Assembly: GCA_947184155.2 (NCBI GenBank)
Contig: CAMXCT020000840.1
Span: 83,252-147,251 of the forward strand
Reading direction: 5' to 3'
DNA from: Cladocopium goreaui
Lineage: Eukaryota; Sar; Dinophyceae; Suessiales; Symbiodiniaceae
Length of the DNA stretch: 64,000 nt
Both the position numbers and the translations under genes were made by a program. Positions 24,124 through 34,000 of the stretch are shown here, one piece after another. The notes under the pieces were generated by a model that saw only the letters and a list, made by a program, of their open reading frames with translations, was not told the DNA's origin and did not search any database. The number at the start of each line of letters is the position of its first letter. The stretch's first letter is position 1.

Positions 24124-24159
24124 TTCATGTCGACGACAACTCCTCCTTGTCGTGGCTGC
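24124..24159 (+). CDS. Micro-exon candidate
   Basis: The acceptor TTTACCCTGTTAG and donor GTGAGC bracket 36 bases (HVDDNSSLSWL in one frame). Both splice sites look good but the length is too small to judge coding. Confidence 0.25.
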
Positions 24160-26166
24160 GTGAGCAATGACTGATACAGGGAGAGCTCATGGGGAAAAAA
24201 AAAATGTTGAGGAGCTTCTTGGTACTGCTGGAGGGGAAGTTTTCAACCAAAAAGATTTGGCAAATTCAACCAACGAAATGAACAACGTTCAAAACCACTG
24301 TTTGTGGATGATTTTATATATATATATAATTATATATATATATAGACATACACATATGAGTAATTATACTACTTAATAGATTGGGATTATCATAATCCAT
24401 TATGGGAATCCCTATTAACCAAACATATTAAAGGGACGACAGAGGGTTTGTGCTCAAATGGAGTAAGATTCACAATATTCGTGGTTATAATGTTATAAGT
24501 CATACCACATAATGGGGATGAAATTGGTTATCATGGGGTAAAATCAGCCATATATTGCCAAGCAATAACGCTGGTATAATGAGGATGTACTGCGAATGTA
24601 AAGGGGATATATCTGAATATACAACCAAATATATCTGATATGCGCATGTCCAGAAATGCTGCATTCTCCAATGTGTGGCCTTTGAAACGGAGAAAATGAT
24701 GATAGACCACGGCATTTTGTTACACAAACTCGCATCGTGTGAAACCATGTGACCCAGCCTTTGATTAGTTCATAGAGCACCAGGAAAGCCACGGCAGAAG
24801 CTGGTTCATAATTGGAGATATTTGGATAGTGGGATCATAAGTGGATAGTAATGGATTTTAATAATAGTGGGATCATAAGTGGGGATCATATGATCATAAC
24901 TATCCCACTTAGTGGATAATTATGAACCAGTGAAGGTGGGATCATAAGTGGATAGAAATGTCAACCCCGGATTCATAAACCATAGTTTATTAATTAGGGG
25001 GGTACTCCTCCAATAGTCATAATCTGATACTTAAATGGTATTCCACCAATTAAACAACCGTTTGGGGTTTATTAATCCAGGGTTGACATTAGTGGGATAC
25101 ACAACCATGTAACCAATGGATGTTAATCTGGTGATTTCCCCTCATTGGAAAACCCTCGAACTAAATGCAGTTGTTTTTCCAGCCATGTTTGATTACCAGA
25201 GGGTAGGCAACTATGAGCCAACCATCAACTGGCTTTGTCCAAAAATAGGTTACCCTCTGGTAAACGTTTACATAACGAACTGGAAAATCACCATTTATAG
25301 TAGGTAAATCAACTATTTCAATGGGTAAATCACCATTTTTCATGGGTAAAGCACTATTTTTCATGAGTAAATCACCATGCTATCAATGGGTAAATCCACT
25401 ATTTCAATGGCCATTTTCTATGTCGCAAACTGTTGACATAATCAGGTTGGGTACCCAAAATTCCAATGGATCTCCCTTATTTTGGACCAACTGGCTGTCC
25501 ATGCTGTGAAAAAAAAATCTGGCTGTCCATTACTTGTATCCCATGTTTGTTGGTTCAGAAAGTACCCCTCTTACCCTCTGGTAAACGTTTACATAACTAT
25601 GGAAAATCACCATTTTTCATGGGAAAATCCACTATTTCAATGGCCATTTTCAATAGCACACTGTTAGTTTACCAGAGGGTACATGGCTGAGAAAATGCTT
25701 GCTCCCATTCTGGTTGCTTTGAGGTTAGTCCATTTTTCCCACTGTGTTTTCACAAATTATAAGCCATTCAATCACCAGAATCACCAGAAAGTGGTTGGTG
25801 TTCATACCTATGTTGGTTGACCAACCAACAAGTGGGTGTGTCTAGAAATAGGTTACCCCTAAATCCATTGATTAGTCATCACTATCTGGTTGGTGGTTTG
25901 GAACATTTTTTGTGTTTCCATATATTGGGAATAATAATCCCAACTGACGAACTCATATTTTTCAGAGGGGTAGGTATACCACCAACCATCTATCCCTATA
26001 AATCTTCAGATATATTAATTAATATTGTCATTTGGTGGATACCATTTTCAGACACACCCAAATTCATCATATTGGTTTTATATCCCATGATATCCCCTTG
26101 AATTATGGTTGTTTATAACCCCCACCGTAAGCTCTACTATATTTTTATAATTATATATATATATTG
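24160..26166. repeat. Intron-like DNA dense in foldback elements
   Basis: Family E is at 24959-25090. Family A is at 25572-25681, with a rearranged family-A stretch at about 25250-25445 in which the ATGGGTAAATC core is repeated four times. Family B is at 25886-25988 (CTGGTTGGTGG...CCACCAACCA). Nothing coding was recognised. Confidence 0.65.
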
Positions 26167-26398
26167 CTGGGTAAATTATAACGACCTCACTGCGACCTCA
26201 CTAGAATCATAGTTACTAAGGGGAATCATCCCCAAATGGCCTTAATTCAGGTTTAACCTCATTACTGCAGTCATGCTTCATTTGCCCTTGAAGATGTTCA
26301 TTTTCAACTGATTAAGATCCCCCAGAAAACGGTTAAAAGAGCAACCAAGCAACGGTTAAACAACGCCAAGGTTAGTGAAATATTCTCATTTTCCCAGA
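26167..26398. repeat. Family D foldback element split by an exon
   Basis: The left half GGTAAATTATAACGACCTCA...AATTCAGGTT and the right half GGTTAGTGAAATATTCTCAT are the two halves of family D as seen intact at 16624. Between them sit about 115 bases that carry a spliceable exon. AGGTT occurs at both edges of the inserted block. Confidence 0.65.
26271..26370 (+). CDS. Penultimate exon of a small-exon gene
   Basis: The acceptor ATTACTGCAG is followed by one base plus 33 codons reading HASFALEDVHFQLIKIPQKT then VKRATKQRLNNAK, ending exactly at a GTTAGT donor at 26371. The following intron of 90 bases (26371-26460) joins in phase 0 to the next exon. The peptide is basic at its end. No family is recognised. 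It lies inside a family-D element. Confidence 0.5.
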
Positions 26399-26460
26399 TA
26401 TTGACTATAGATCCCCATTGTAAGCTCAAGGTCAGGTTCCCATTGTTCCCACGGCCGCAG

Positions 26461-26577
26461 ATCGTGGTGAACGGCGCGGCCGTGACGCAAGCCACCTTTG
26501 CTTTGCCCACGGAGAGGTGCCAAGTTCAAGAACTTTTGCAGCATGAATGTTGTTGGGCTAAGAAAAAGTCATCATAG
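26461..26577 (+). CDS. Terminal exon of the same gene
   Basis: After CCACGGCCGCAG the frame reads IVVNGAAVTQATFALPTERC, then QVQELLQHECCWAKKKSS and TAG. Phase matches the exon ending at 26370. An alternative acceptor CTCAAG at 26430 would add ten codons in the same phase. No domain is recognised. It is the last + strand host exon before the retroelement. Confidence 0.52.
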   Translation: MVVNGAAVTQATFALPTERCQVQELLQHECCWAKKKSS

Positions 26578-26584
26578 TAATTTA

Positions 26585-26688
26585 TACACCCTGGTAAATT
26601 AACATAGACCCTGAAAATCACCAATTTTTAATGGAAACTAGTCTTCCAACCCCTATCTGCCAGGGTCTATGTTAATTTACCACAGGGT
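26585..26688. repeat. Family A relative with CACCCTGGTAAATTAACATA ends
   Basis: The left arm ACCCTGGTAAATTAACATAG and right arm TATGTTAATTTACCACAGGG are inverted repeats. The interior GAAAATCACCAATTTTTAAT links it to family A. It sits just after the stop codon at 26577. Confidence 0.7.
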
Positions 26689-27252
26689 AATAGCAAATAT
26701 ATTAAAATATATAATGTACTTCGAAAAAAGGATTTAGTAAGAAATGTTACATGATGTTGTTTGTTTATTGTGTAGTTCTCCACCACTTTCCGCCCATCTT
26801 ACTGTAACTGTGACTCAACCGGCCGATGGCTTTGGCTCCCAGGCCGCTCTATGCGATTGTGGATCTCATTGGTGTCGGATGCCCTAAAAGTTTGATCTCG
26901 GGCGGGGTGGTGCAGTGGGGCTGCAGTTCAGGTTCTACATGGGCATCTTTATCTATATGTCACCATAATTCGGTGATATACCATGTTAAACTCCCAACTT
27001 ATGGAGGATTAGGGGGGTTAAGATCCCATAGTGATCCCTATTTAGATCACCTGTTTCCTGCACGGATGTGGGGATGCGGGATCAAAATCTGGGAGAAATC
27101 CCCATCTTTTAGGACATCACCATTTAATAATGATGTAATATGTAGAATCATATGATAATCCCATCAGAATCATGCTTATCCATGGAAAATTCCATTATTT
27201 ATGATCATATATAGTATAAATGCCCTTAATGCTTATCTTATAATACACATAT
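26689..27252. other. Intergenic DNA with one unsupported open frame
   Basis: A 109-codon + frame starts at an ATG at 26826 (MALAPRPLYAIVDLIGVGCP) in a moderately GC-rich island. It lacks splice or domain support and could be a first exon or chance. Confidence 0.25.
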
Positions 27253-27349
27253 CTGGTTTGTGGTTTGGAACAAGTTTATTTCTCCATATATTGGGATGTT
27301 CATCATCCCAACTCACGAAGTCATATTTTTCAGAGGGGTAGGTATACCA
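27253..27349. repeat. Left part of a family B element interrupted by the retroelement
   Basis: CTGGTTTGTGGTTTGGAACA through TTTTTCAGAGGGGTAGGTATACCA matches family B but lacks its CCAACCAG end. The missing end, with the B-type right flank (CTCCCTATAAATCT...), is found at 39987 onward, after the retroelement. Confidence 0.85.
27335..27349 (+). repeat. Left target-site duplication of the retroelement
   Basis: GGGGTAGGTATACCA here is identical to 39987-40001. In uninterrupted family B copies the sequence occurs once, so the 15 bp was duplicated on insertion. This is a normal length for target-primed reverse transcription. Confidence 0.9.
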
Positions 27350-27353
27350 AGGC

Positions 27354-27362
27354 TTGGCTCAA
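27354..27362 (+). promoter_or_regulatory. Possible spliced-leader remnant at the 5' end of the retroelement
   Basis: Four bases into the element lies TTGGCTCAA, matching nine bases near the 3' end of the conserved dinoflagellate spliced leader (CCGTAGCCATTTTGGCTCAAG). If real, the element's RNA was trans-spliced before reverse transcription. The match is short and imperfect in its flanks. Confidence 0.3.
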
Positions 27363-27941
27363 AAGCACCCCCTCGCCGTGCGTTGCCTCGCCTTAGTGGG
27401 ACTGGAAACCCACGGGCTAATTTGCCATAGCATTTTTGGCCTTCGCCACTTGACTTGTGCATCCTTTCACTGCTGTTCAATCAGCTGACAGTTTCCACGG
27501 TCTTGTTGGGCAATACAATTTGGGTTTTTATCTGTGTTCCCATTTGTGAGACGCTGCATCTTTCTGGCATTGACCTTGTCTGTCCGATACCTGATCACCT
27601 CACAACTGGAACATCGTGGAAAAATTTTGATTTCTTTCTGTCAATTTTCTGAAACTGGGCTTCTGCAGTGAGCCAATCACTGAGTACAACAAACTTGTTA
27701 CAGTGCATGTTTTATTTGGTGCTACTGCTTGGATTTGCATTCACTCATTCTGGGATTCATCACGGCAGCTCCAACCAAGAGGAGAGCTCTCAGACGTGCA
27801 AGGGCGATTGCTCGCCACCAGCTGTTTTTATACAAAACTGGTCGGCTAGTGCCTCCGCATCATCACATCGTAAGTTGGATCAAGAGGTTGAGTGCTCACC
27901 ATTCAGAAGATCGACAGTACACCCATCAAATCAGATCAACC

Positions 27942-29009
27942 ATGGCCGCTGCAACAAGTCATGCGTGGAGATGCGTCACATGTATGAAAGTTTGTGGCAA
28001 AAGCCACCAGTTTTGCGGAATTTGTGGCAAATCATGGCACTTGTGTGCAGATCCCACCTATACCTCAGCAGCTGTTCAACCACGAGAAGTCCAATGGTCT
28101 TATGCAGCCAATTGCAACGAGGCGGACTGGGAAGATGCAGCTTGGAATCAAGCTTATGGAGAAGGATCACAATGGAGCGCTCCGCCAAAAAGGCGACAAA
28201 CGCCACGGAGGCGGTCGCGCAAGGCAAAAGCATCTACAGCAGAGACACCGCCCAGTGGCAAAGGGAAAGGGCGACACAAGCAGCTGGAGAACGAAGCAGT
28301 TGGTCCACCATCAATTGCAAGTCTTGCAGCAGCAGACCCACCATGGCTCACAAGCCTGCTGCAACAACAACCAGTTGTGCCAGCGCCCAATCCAAATCCA
28401 CCAGAAGACAAGCAAATCAAGTCAATCATGGCAGCATTGCGCAAGCACAACGATGCGCTACCGCCAGAATTGCAAGCGTTTGTCTCCGAGGCTGCACAGA
28501 AAGAAGGCCAACAAGAAACAAAGCAGATGCACCATGCGGTTACAGCACATGGAAAAGCCAAGAAAGAACTCCAACAGGCACAAATGGCCAGGCTCAACCT
28601 CCATGCAGCCTGGAGGGGGTTCCTGGGGCATGCCGTCAACTTGTGGCAAGGCTACAGCGCACAGTTTGTCGAGCAAGAAAAACAGATGGCAGACAGAGTC
28701 GCTGCGGCAACCGAAGCACTGGAGTCTGCCAAAGTAAATCTGGCCCAATCCAAACAAGCAGCTGGTGTCGAAGTCAAGGAGGACTCAATGACAATCAGCG
28801 AGGACGACACCGACAAGGATGTATCAGGTCAGGCGGCCGAAAGGATCAAGGAAGGCATCTGCAACCTCCACACCAGCCTAGAAGCGCTCAAATCATCTGC
28901 AGAACAGATGGTGGAAGAAGAGCACAAGGCACTGAAACGACCGAGGCTCGATGCATCGCCCACGGATGTAGTTGCCAATGCTCACCCAGCCAACACAGGT
29001 TTTGGCTAG
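27942..29009 (+). CDS. Retroelement ORF1: RanBP2-type zinc finger and coiled coil
   Basis: The ATG at 27942 has a strong context (A at -3, G at +4) and gives 355 residues. The same frame is open upstream to 27684 without an ATG and encodes a basic stretch (RRALRRARAIARHQLF), so translation may begin earlier. Residues 9-28 (W-x-C-x2-C-x10-C-x2-C; W9, C11, C14, C25, C28) match a RanBP2-type finger, which usually binds RNA or ubiquitin. Gln/Ala-rich sequence follows, then probable coiled coils at about 205-275 and 299-331, and a basic KRPR near the end. This is the expected make-up of a LINE ORF1 RNA-binding protein. The stop TAG at 29007 follows a T4 run; the next coding frame continues directly. 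Confidence 0.7.
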   Translation: MAAATSHAWRCVTCMKVCGKSHQFCGICGKSWHLCADPTYTSAAVQPREVQWSYAANCNEADWEDAAWNQAYGEGSQWSAPPKRRQTPRRRSRKAKASTAETPPSGKGKGRHKQLENEAVGPPSIASLAAADPPWLTSLLQQQPVVPAPNPNPPEDKQIKSIMAALRKHNDALPPELQAFVSEAAQKEGQQETKQMHHAVTAHGKAKKELQQAQMARLNLHAAWRGFLGHAVNLWQGYSAQFVEQEKQMADRVAAATEALESAKVNLAQSKQAAGVEVKEDSMTISEDDTDKDVSGQAAERIKEGICNLHTSLEALKSSAEQMVEEEHKALKRPRLDASPTDVVANAHPANTGFG

Positions 29010-31003
29010 GCCCAGCTAATATTGCAGAAGGGCATATTGCACCAGGGCCTGAAAAGCAGCAAGTTTCCAGTAGTGCGATTGAGAAAAAGTGGTTGCACAC
29101 CATTGTTCATGATCCGGCTTTTCTATCCGAATGGGCAGCGATAGACCAAGCTAGGCATCTTGCATGGAGTCTTGGTACCACCATGCCAATTTTGATTATT
29201 CCTCGGAATGCCAAGATCAGTCCATCCATTCGATCTTGCGCAGGTTCATCCAGACATGTGCTGTTCGATGATTTGGTTGAGGTTCACATTGATGTTGGTA
29301 ACCCATCCATATCGCTCAAGCAGTTCACCAATCATGGACTGGTTCAGTCAACAATTTTGAAACACTGTGCAAATTTTGACTTGTATGATGACGAAGCCTC
29401 TCATGCAAATATGCCACAGTCTTTTACTGGAAAAGACACCATTAGGAAGGTTGAGGTCAGTCAACAGAACACCCACACCACTTTTGGATGTCCTAGTACA
29501 GGGTCTAATACCATTTTGGTTGATCGAGCCACCAATCCCAATGCATACCGCCCACGTGCATCAATTGATCCATGGTCCAATCCAGCAGTTGGAGTTCAGG
29601 CGAACCTACGGACAAGCCATGTCCAACACAACCATGCCCTGCCGGATCTGTTGCAGCCAGCACATTGTACTTTCCCTTGTACAGGCAGCCGATTTGATGA
29701 TGATTTGTCTGCCAGTCTTGTACATAGGTGTCTCAATGTCCATGACAAAGTAGCCAAGTCGATCGGGAAGTCCGGTGGTGTGTATGCTTGCCGTCTTGAG
29801 CATCAAAGCCCCATCGATGACAGGAATGCCCAGAGTGACAACTCTGATGAAGAGGATGATACTCCGGATGATAACAATGATCAACCGTGGAGGCCCTATC
29901 AACCAGCATTTGTTCATCGATTGGAAGCCTTGGTCCGTGATCATGGCATGCACCCAGATGACGGAAATTTTGACCTGCCAGTTCGGACGTGGTATATCAA
30001 TCATGTCACCACACACAGATGGACTTCACCGCGTCTACTACAAATAGTTGGACCACCTCACACATGGGAAGCACAAGTTGCTGCACTTTGGACTGACCAA
30101 ATCGATGACAGAGACTGGTTTGACGTGTTTGTTGTTGAGCCTGATCCCCCCAGAATTGCTCGACACCAATTTGTGCGGTACGATCTCATTGTGACTCAAG
30201 GTTTAGATTCGACACGTCAGGCAGGTCTCATCACTGTTATACCAGTCCAACCTCAGCTGTTCAACATGTATGCTGTTGCGGGGTCATTCCAAGAAACAGT
30301 TAGTGGGAATGACATTGTGATGACGGCTGATGCAGCCCAATTTTGTCTCTTTCGAGTTTGCACAATTACACACAGATGGCATCAGATCCCGAACACACTC
30401 ATGCCCACACACATGGTTGGATCAGGTGATGGGTATCAAATCTTGGTTCATGAGCCACATGCGTTGCGAGGCCAAGCAGCATCTAGCACAGCACTAGATA
30501 ACCAAGACTCCCACACGCCTACATCCATGCCCACCAAGCAGAGAAGGATTGAGGAACCGTCGCAATCAGCGAGCAGCTCCACATCCCGAGGGACCATGTC
30601 TACCCATGATACAGCAAGAACGCTGCACATTTATCAACTAGAAGGGCCTGAAGTTTTGGTGCCACTGATTGCTCATCAGCCATTGCTCCCCACTCATGAC
30701 CTGGCTGCACTGCTGCAGGTACCGTTGGATTGTTTGGAAACATTTCATGTAATGCCACTCCGACCGGATGGACTCCCCGAACAGGATGTTGCGGCCATAG
30801 TCCAAAGATCAGGGGATGTGCAACCCAGGACAACTGACCAGCTCATTATGATTGATATCCTCTATTATCATCATGCTGCGCCAAGATCCGGGCAACCAAC
30901 ACTGGTCCGTGAAGTCAGGCGGGTTGGATACCAAATCATCAGACCACATCTCCTGATGACTGCTGCAGTGTTTCACTATTGCCAGACGCTTGTTGCCACA
31001 TGA
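29003..31003 (+). CDS. Retroelement second coding segment with first TW module
   Basis: This frame (-1 relative to ORF1) is protein-like from the ORF1 stop onward: it reads WLHTIVHDPAFLSEWAAIDQ and VLFDDLVEVHIDVG, segments that I recognise as recurrent in predicted Symbiodiniaceae proteins. The first in-frame ATG after the ORF1 stop is at 29183. The first TW module covers 29909-30459. A block from about 30620 (LHIYQLEGPEVLV...) through LIMIDILYY (about 30841) is cut by the TGA at 31001 and resumes one frame on as GVIWPEVERTARPVVHGSYA in the next segment. The break therefore lies inside one domain, not between genes. Whether this segment is reached by frameshift, splicing or reinitiation is unknown. 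Confidence 0.6.
   Translation, partial: WLGPANIAEGHIAPGPEKQQVSSSAIEKKWLHTIVHDPAFLSEWAAIDQARHLAWSLGTTMPILIIPRNAKISPSIRSCAGSSRHVLFDDLVEVHIDVGNPSISLKQFTNHGLVQSTILKHCANFDLYDDEASHANMPQSFTGKDTIRKVEVSQQNTHTTFGCPSTGSNTILVDRATNPNAYRPRASIDPWSNPAVGVQANLRTSHVQHNHALPDLLQPAHCTFPCTGSRFDDDLSASLVHRCLNVHDKVAKSIGKSGGVYACRLEHQSPIDDRNAQSDNSDEEDDTPDDNNDQPWRPYQPAFVHRLEALVRDHGMHPDDGNFDLPVRTWYINHVTTHRWTSPRLLQIVGPPHTWEAQVAALWTDQIDDRDWFDVFVVEPDPPRIARHQFVRYDLIVTQGLDSTRQAGLITVIPVQPQLFNMYAVAGSFQETVSGNDIVMTADAAQFCLFRVCTITHRWHQIPNTLMPTHMVGSGDGYQILVHEPHALRGQAASSTALDNQDSHTPTSMPTKQRRIEEPSQSASSSTSRGTMSTHDTARTLHIYQLEGPEVLVPLIAHQPLLPTHDLAALLQVPLDCLETFHVMPLRPDGLPEQDVAAIVQRSGDVQPRTTDQLIMIDILYYHHAAPRSGQPTLVREVRRVGYQIIRPHLLMTAAVFHYCQTLVAT
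29909..30459 (+). repeat. TW module copy 1 (protein-level repeat)
   Basis: Signature VRTWYINHV, then W-E-A-x4-L-W-T-D, then VVEPDPP, followed by a second half with C-x-F/L-x-V-C and a closing G-S-G-D-G-Y-x-I-L-V. About 180 residues. It shares the order and spacing of conserved Trp, Asp and Pro residues with copies 2-4. Confidence 0.7.
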
Positions 31004-34000
31004 AGTTTTTCTTGATGGGGTCATATGGCCTGAAGTTGAACGCACTGCTCGGCCAGTCGTGCATGGCTCCTATGCCTTGATCGAAGTGCACCCACCTGAG
31101 GGTTTTCAAGTTGACACCCAGGTTGCAGCAACAACTCTGCAGGATGATGGAGAGCATGACACTTTCATGAATGAGCTACAAGCCATGCATCAAACTGGCG
31201 AACACATGCAGCTGACTCAAGTTGGTGTCAAATTGCGCCGAAGAATCCCAACCGGGATATGCTCAACCGATGCTAGCATGGCCGTTTCCGGTCCTGCTCA
31301 GATGGGTGCGGTACTGCGACCAAAGGTCGACCTGAACCCCCATTCTGACAGGCTTCCCCACAATGGACCTTCATCAGGTGTTGTACCTCCTGCCAATCAC
31401 TTGAAAGCATATGAGGTCGACAGTACGCCACTGTCCTCACCAACTAAGGGTTGTGCATATGCCGAGAAACATGGAGGTAGCAACATGTCCACTCACCAGC
31501 CTCAAGATTCCGACGCACAACCAACGGAGCCAGTTTTGTCAGATCAGCGTATGGCCGAACAAGAACGTGAAAAGCCCAAAGATGCTGGTACGTTTGGACA
31601 GACCACACTGCACAATTTTTTCTCCAGGCTGGGTCATAAGCGTCTGGACGACAAAGCGGTCAAGCGACCGACAGGACAGACCACACTGACATCCTACTTC
31701 AAAAGGCGCACGGTTGCTCAGTGTCCAACCCCTGCATTCCCACCGGTTTGCCAGAGGCACGAAGATGGTAGCATGCAGTCATCACAAGACACCTCTGTGA
31801 CTAACCTGAGATTGGCAGATGATCATGCGGCACAAGCCCCTGAACTTGCAGTCTCTGAGAGGCCTCTTCCTGCCCAGCAAGACCGACAGCCTCAGCCCAG
31901 ACCTGCGTGGCTCATTCATTTAGACAACCTTTTTGAAGAGCTGGCTACCACAGTGCATCCAGAGATCGGACGGATTTTGCGAGTTGAGGTCTGGTACCTC
32001 CACCATGACACATTCACTGCATGTCCAGCCCCCCGTATGGTAGAGCTTGACGACATGAGGGAGTTTTGGTACGCAGATTTATGCCTTGCCTGGTTTGATC
32101 GCATTGTCCGCCATCAGCCTCTCCGTGTACTTAATGTTTTGCCGCATCCACCCCACCAGCTTAGAGCCAATGCCGACGTCCATGTCATTTTGGAGCAAGG
32201 CATGCACCCACTGAAAGCAGCGTTGCATTTCACAGCTCTTTTCCTGGGAGGAACACGTGTTGGTCTTTTCCAACAAGTTGAGTCGACGGCAAACCACATA
32301 TGTACACAAGATATGATTGAAAAGCATGGCTTTCAAACACAGTGCAATTTCCGAACATGCAATATGCACTCTGGATTGCTCCGATTTATGATGTTTGAAA
32401 GAGAAGAAATATTCTCTGGTATGAGTGCTGTGCTCTCAGTAGCCCCCATCCCAACGACCCATCCAAATGTAGACAGTGTCAACCTGCACCAGCCACAACC
32501 GGCTCCAGAACCTGAAGCAGAACCAGGATTTGATGACACTACCTTAATGCAGTCTGATGCGAGACCACGGCAAACTTCCGTCAACCAGCCCGGAAGAGAC
32601 AATGCATCGACTGCTCACATGCCTGATGCTTTACATGAGGAATACCGCATCCCGCCGCATGCAATCACGGAGATGCGTCAGACGTTGATGTGGCACATCA
32701 ATAACGGGCCGGCAGCATGCCTTTTCCACCTGCAATCGCCCGTGCAGGTGCAAACCTGGTTTCTTGACTCATTGCGGGTCACACACACGGAGGAATCCAG
32801 GATGGTCCTATTGCAGCCACAACCTGCCACATGGCATCGGGAAATCCTAGCCAGATGGAGCGACAAGCTAGAACCAAGTTTTCAAACCCAGATTCATGTA
32901 GTTACACCCACGCCTCAGGATCCAGCCAATGAAGCAGCCGCACACGTTATTGTCGTGCAGCGCCCCAATGACCTGTGGAGAGCTGCATTGTTGGTAGTAC
33001 AGAAGGAGGACGAGCCCCTGACGCCCCTTCGATACTTCTGCATCATGCTGGATTACGAAACCTCTGTTGAGCAGCTTGGGTTTATGTCTTTGATTAAGCA
33101 TCCTTCGAACCCAGAAGCAGACAAGTATCATACCCGAGCCTCACATGGAAGCATCCACATTCCTGAGGACGCCACCTTTCCGGTCAGACATGGGTATAGC
33201 TTCCTCCTGCAGGCTAGGAAAGTGACAAGCGTATGGGATGAGGAAGTGTCCCTCATCCAAACCCAATTCAGGACCATTCAGCAAAGTGTGCAACGAGTGC
33301 ATGACCATTTGGTTTCTGCATCGATAGCTCATATGGTTGGACGAGAAGGCGACGCCTTGGCATGTGATCAGGTGCCTGCAATGGTCGTGGTCGACCCAGC
33401 ACACAACAATCACATCCTGGACCCGTTTGGAGCCCTGACTTTCTTCTCCACCCTACAAGCACTGTGGCAACCATTGGCCTTGCGCACAGCACCTCATGTA
33501 CCACCACTTGTACCAGTACACACATGGTTCCTTGACCACATCCGTCATCCACAAACTTTTGTGTCCCGGGTTGTATTGTTGCCAGCAGACCCGGAGGAGT
33601 GGATCCAACGCATTCGAGGTGTTTGGCATGATGCCATCACACCGCTACATCCGCTGCACCTGATTGTTGTACAGCCAAACCCTCCCCTCATGGAGGCTAC
33701 ATGTGCCGCTCACGTGCTGGTAGTGCAACAGCCCATGGGAATGTTCAAGGCCACACTGGTAACCCTTCTTGATTCTGCGACACCAGTTCAACAACCAATG
33801 CGATTTGCTACCATTGCACCTTCCCAGCTCCATCAAAGCACGTTGTTTGGGTTGGCTTACCAGGATGGAAGATGTGCCCTCCCGCAGTACGATTGCGCAG
33901 CATGGGTTGGTGATATTGAGCTCACCCAACACCTTCCTCTACCGATCCTTGATGGACACTCCCTTGTGGTATCAGTTCACTTGCATCAAGCAGCAGTACC

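Noticed and set aside
27455..27652. 65-codon frame upstream of ORF1
   Set aside because: No ATG start, hydrophobic composition of a T-rich leader; more likely 5' UTR of the retroelement.
27668..29000. Start of the second retroelement frame at 27668
   Set aside because: Upstream of about 29000 that frame reads as the low-quality shadow of ORF1, which holds the zinc finger and coiled coils; the real sequence moves into this frame only near 29000.
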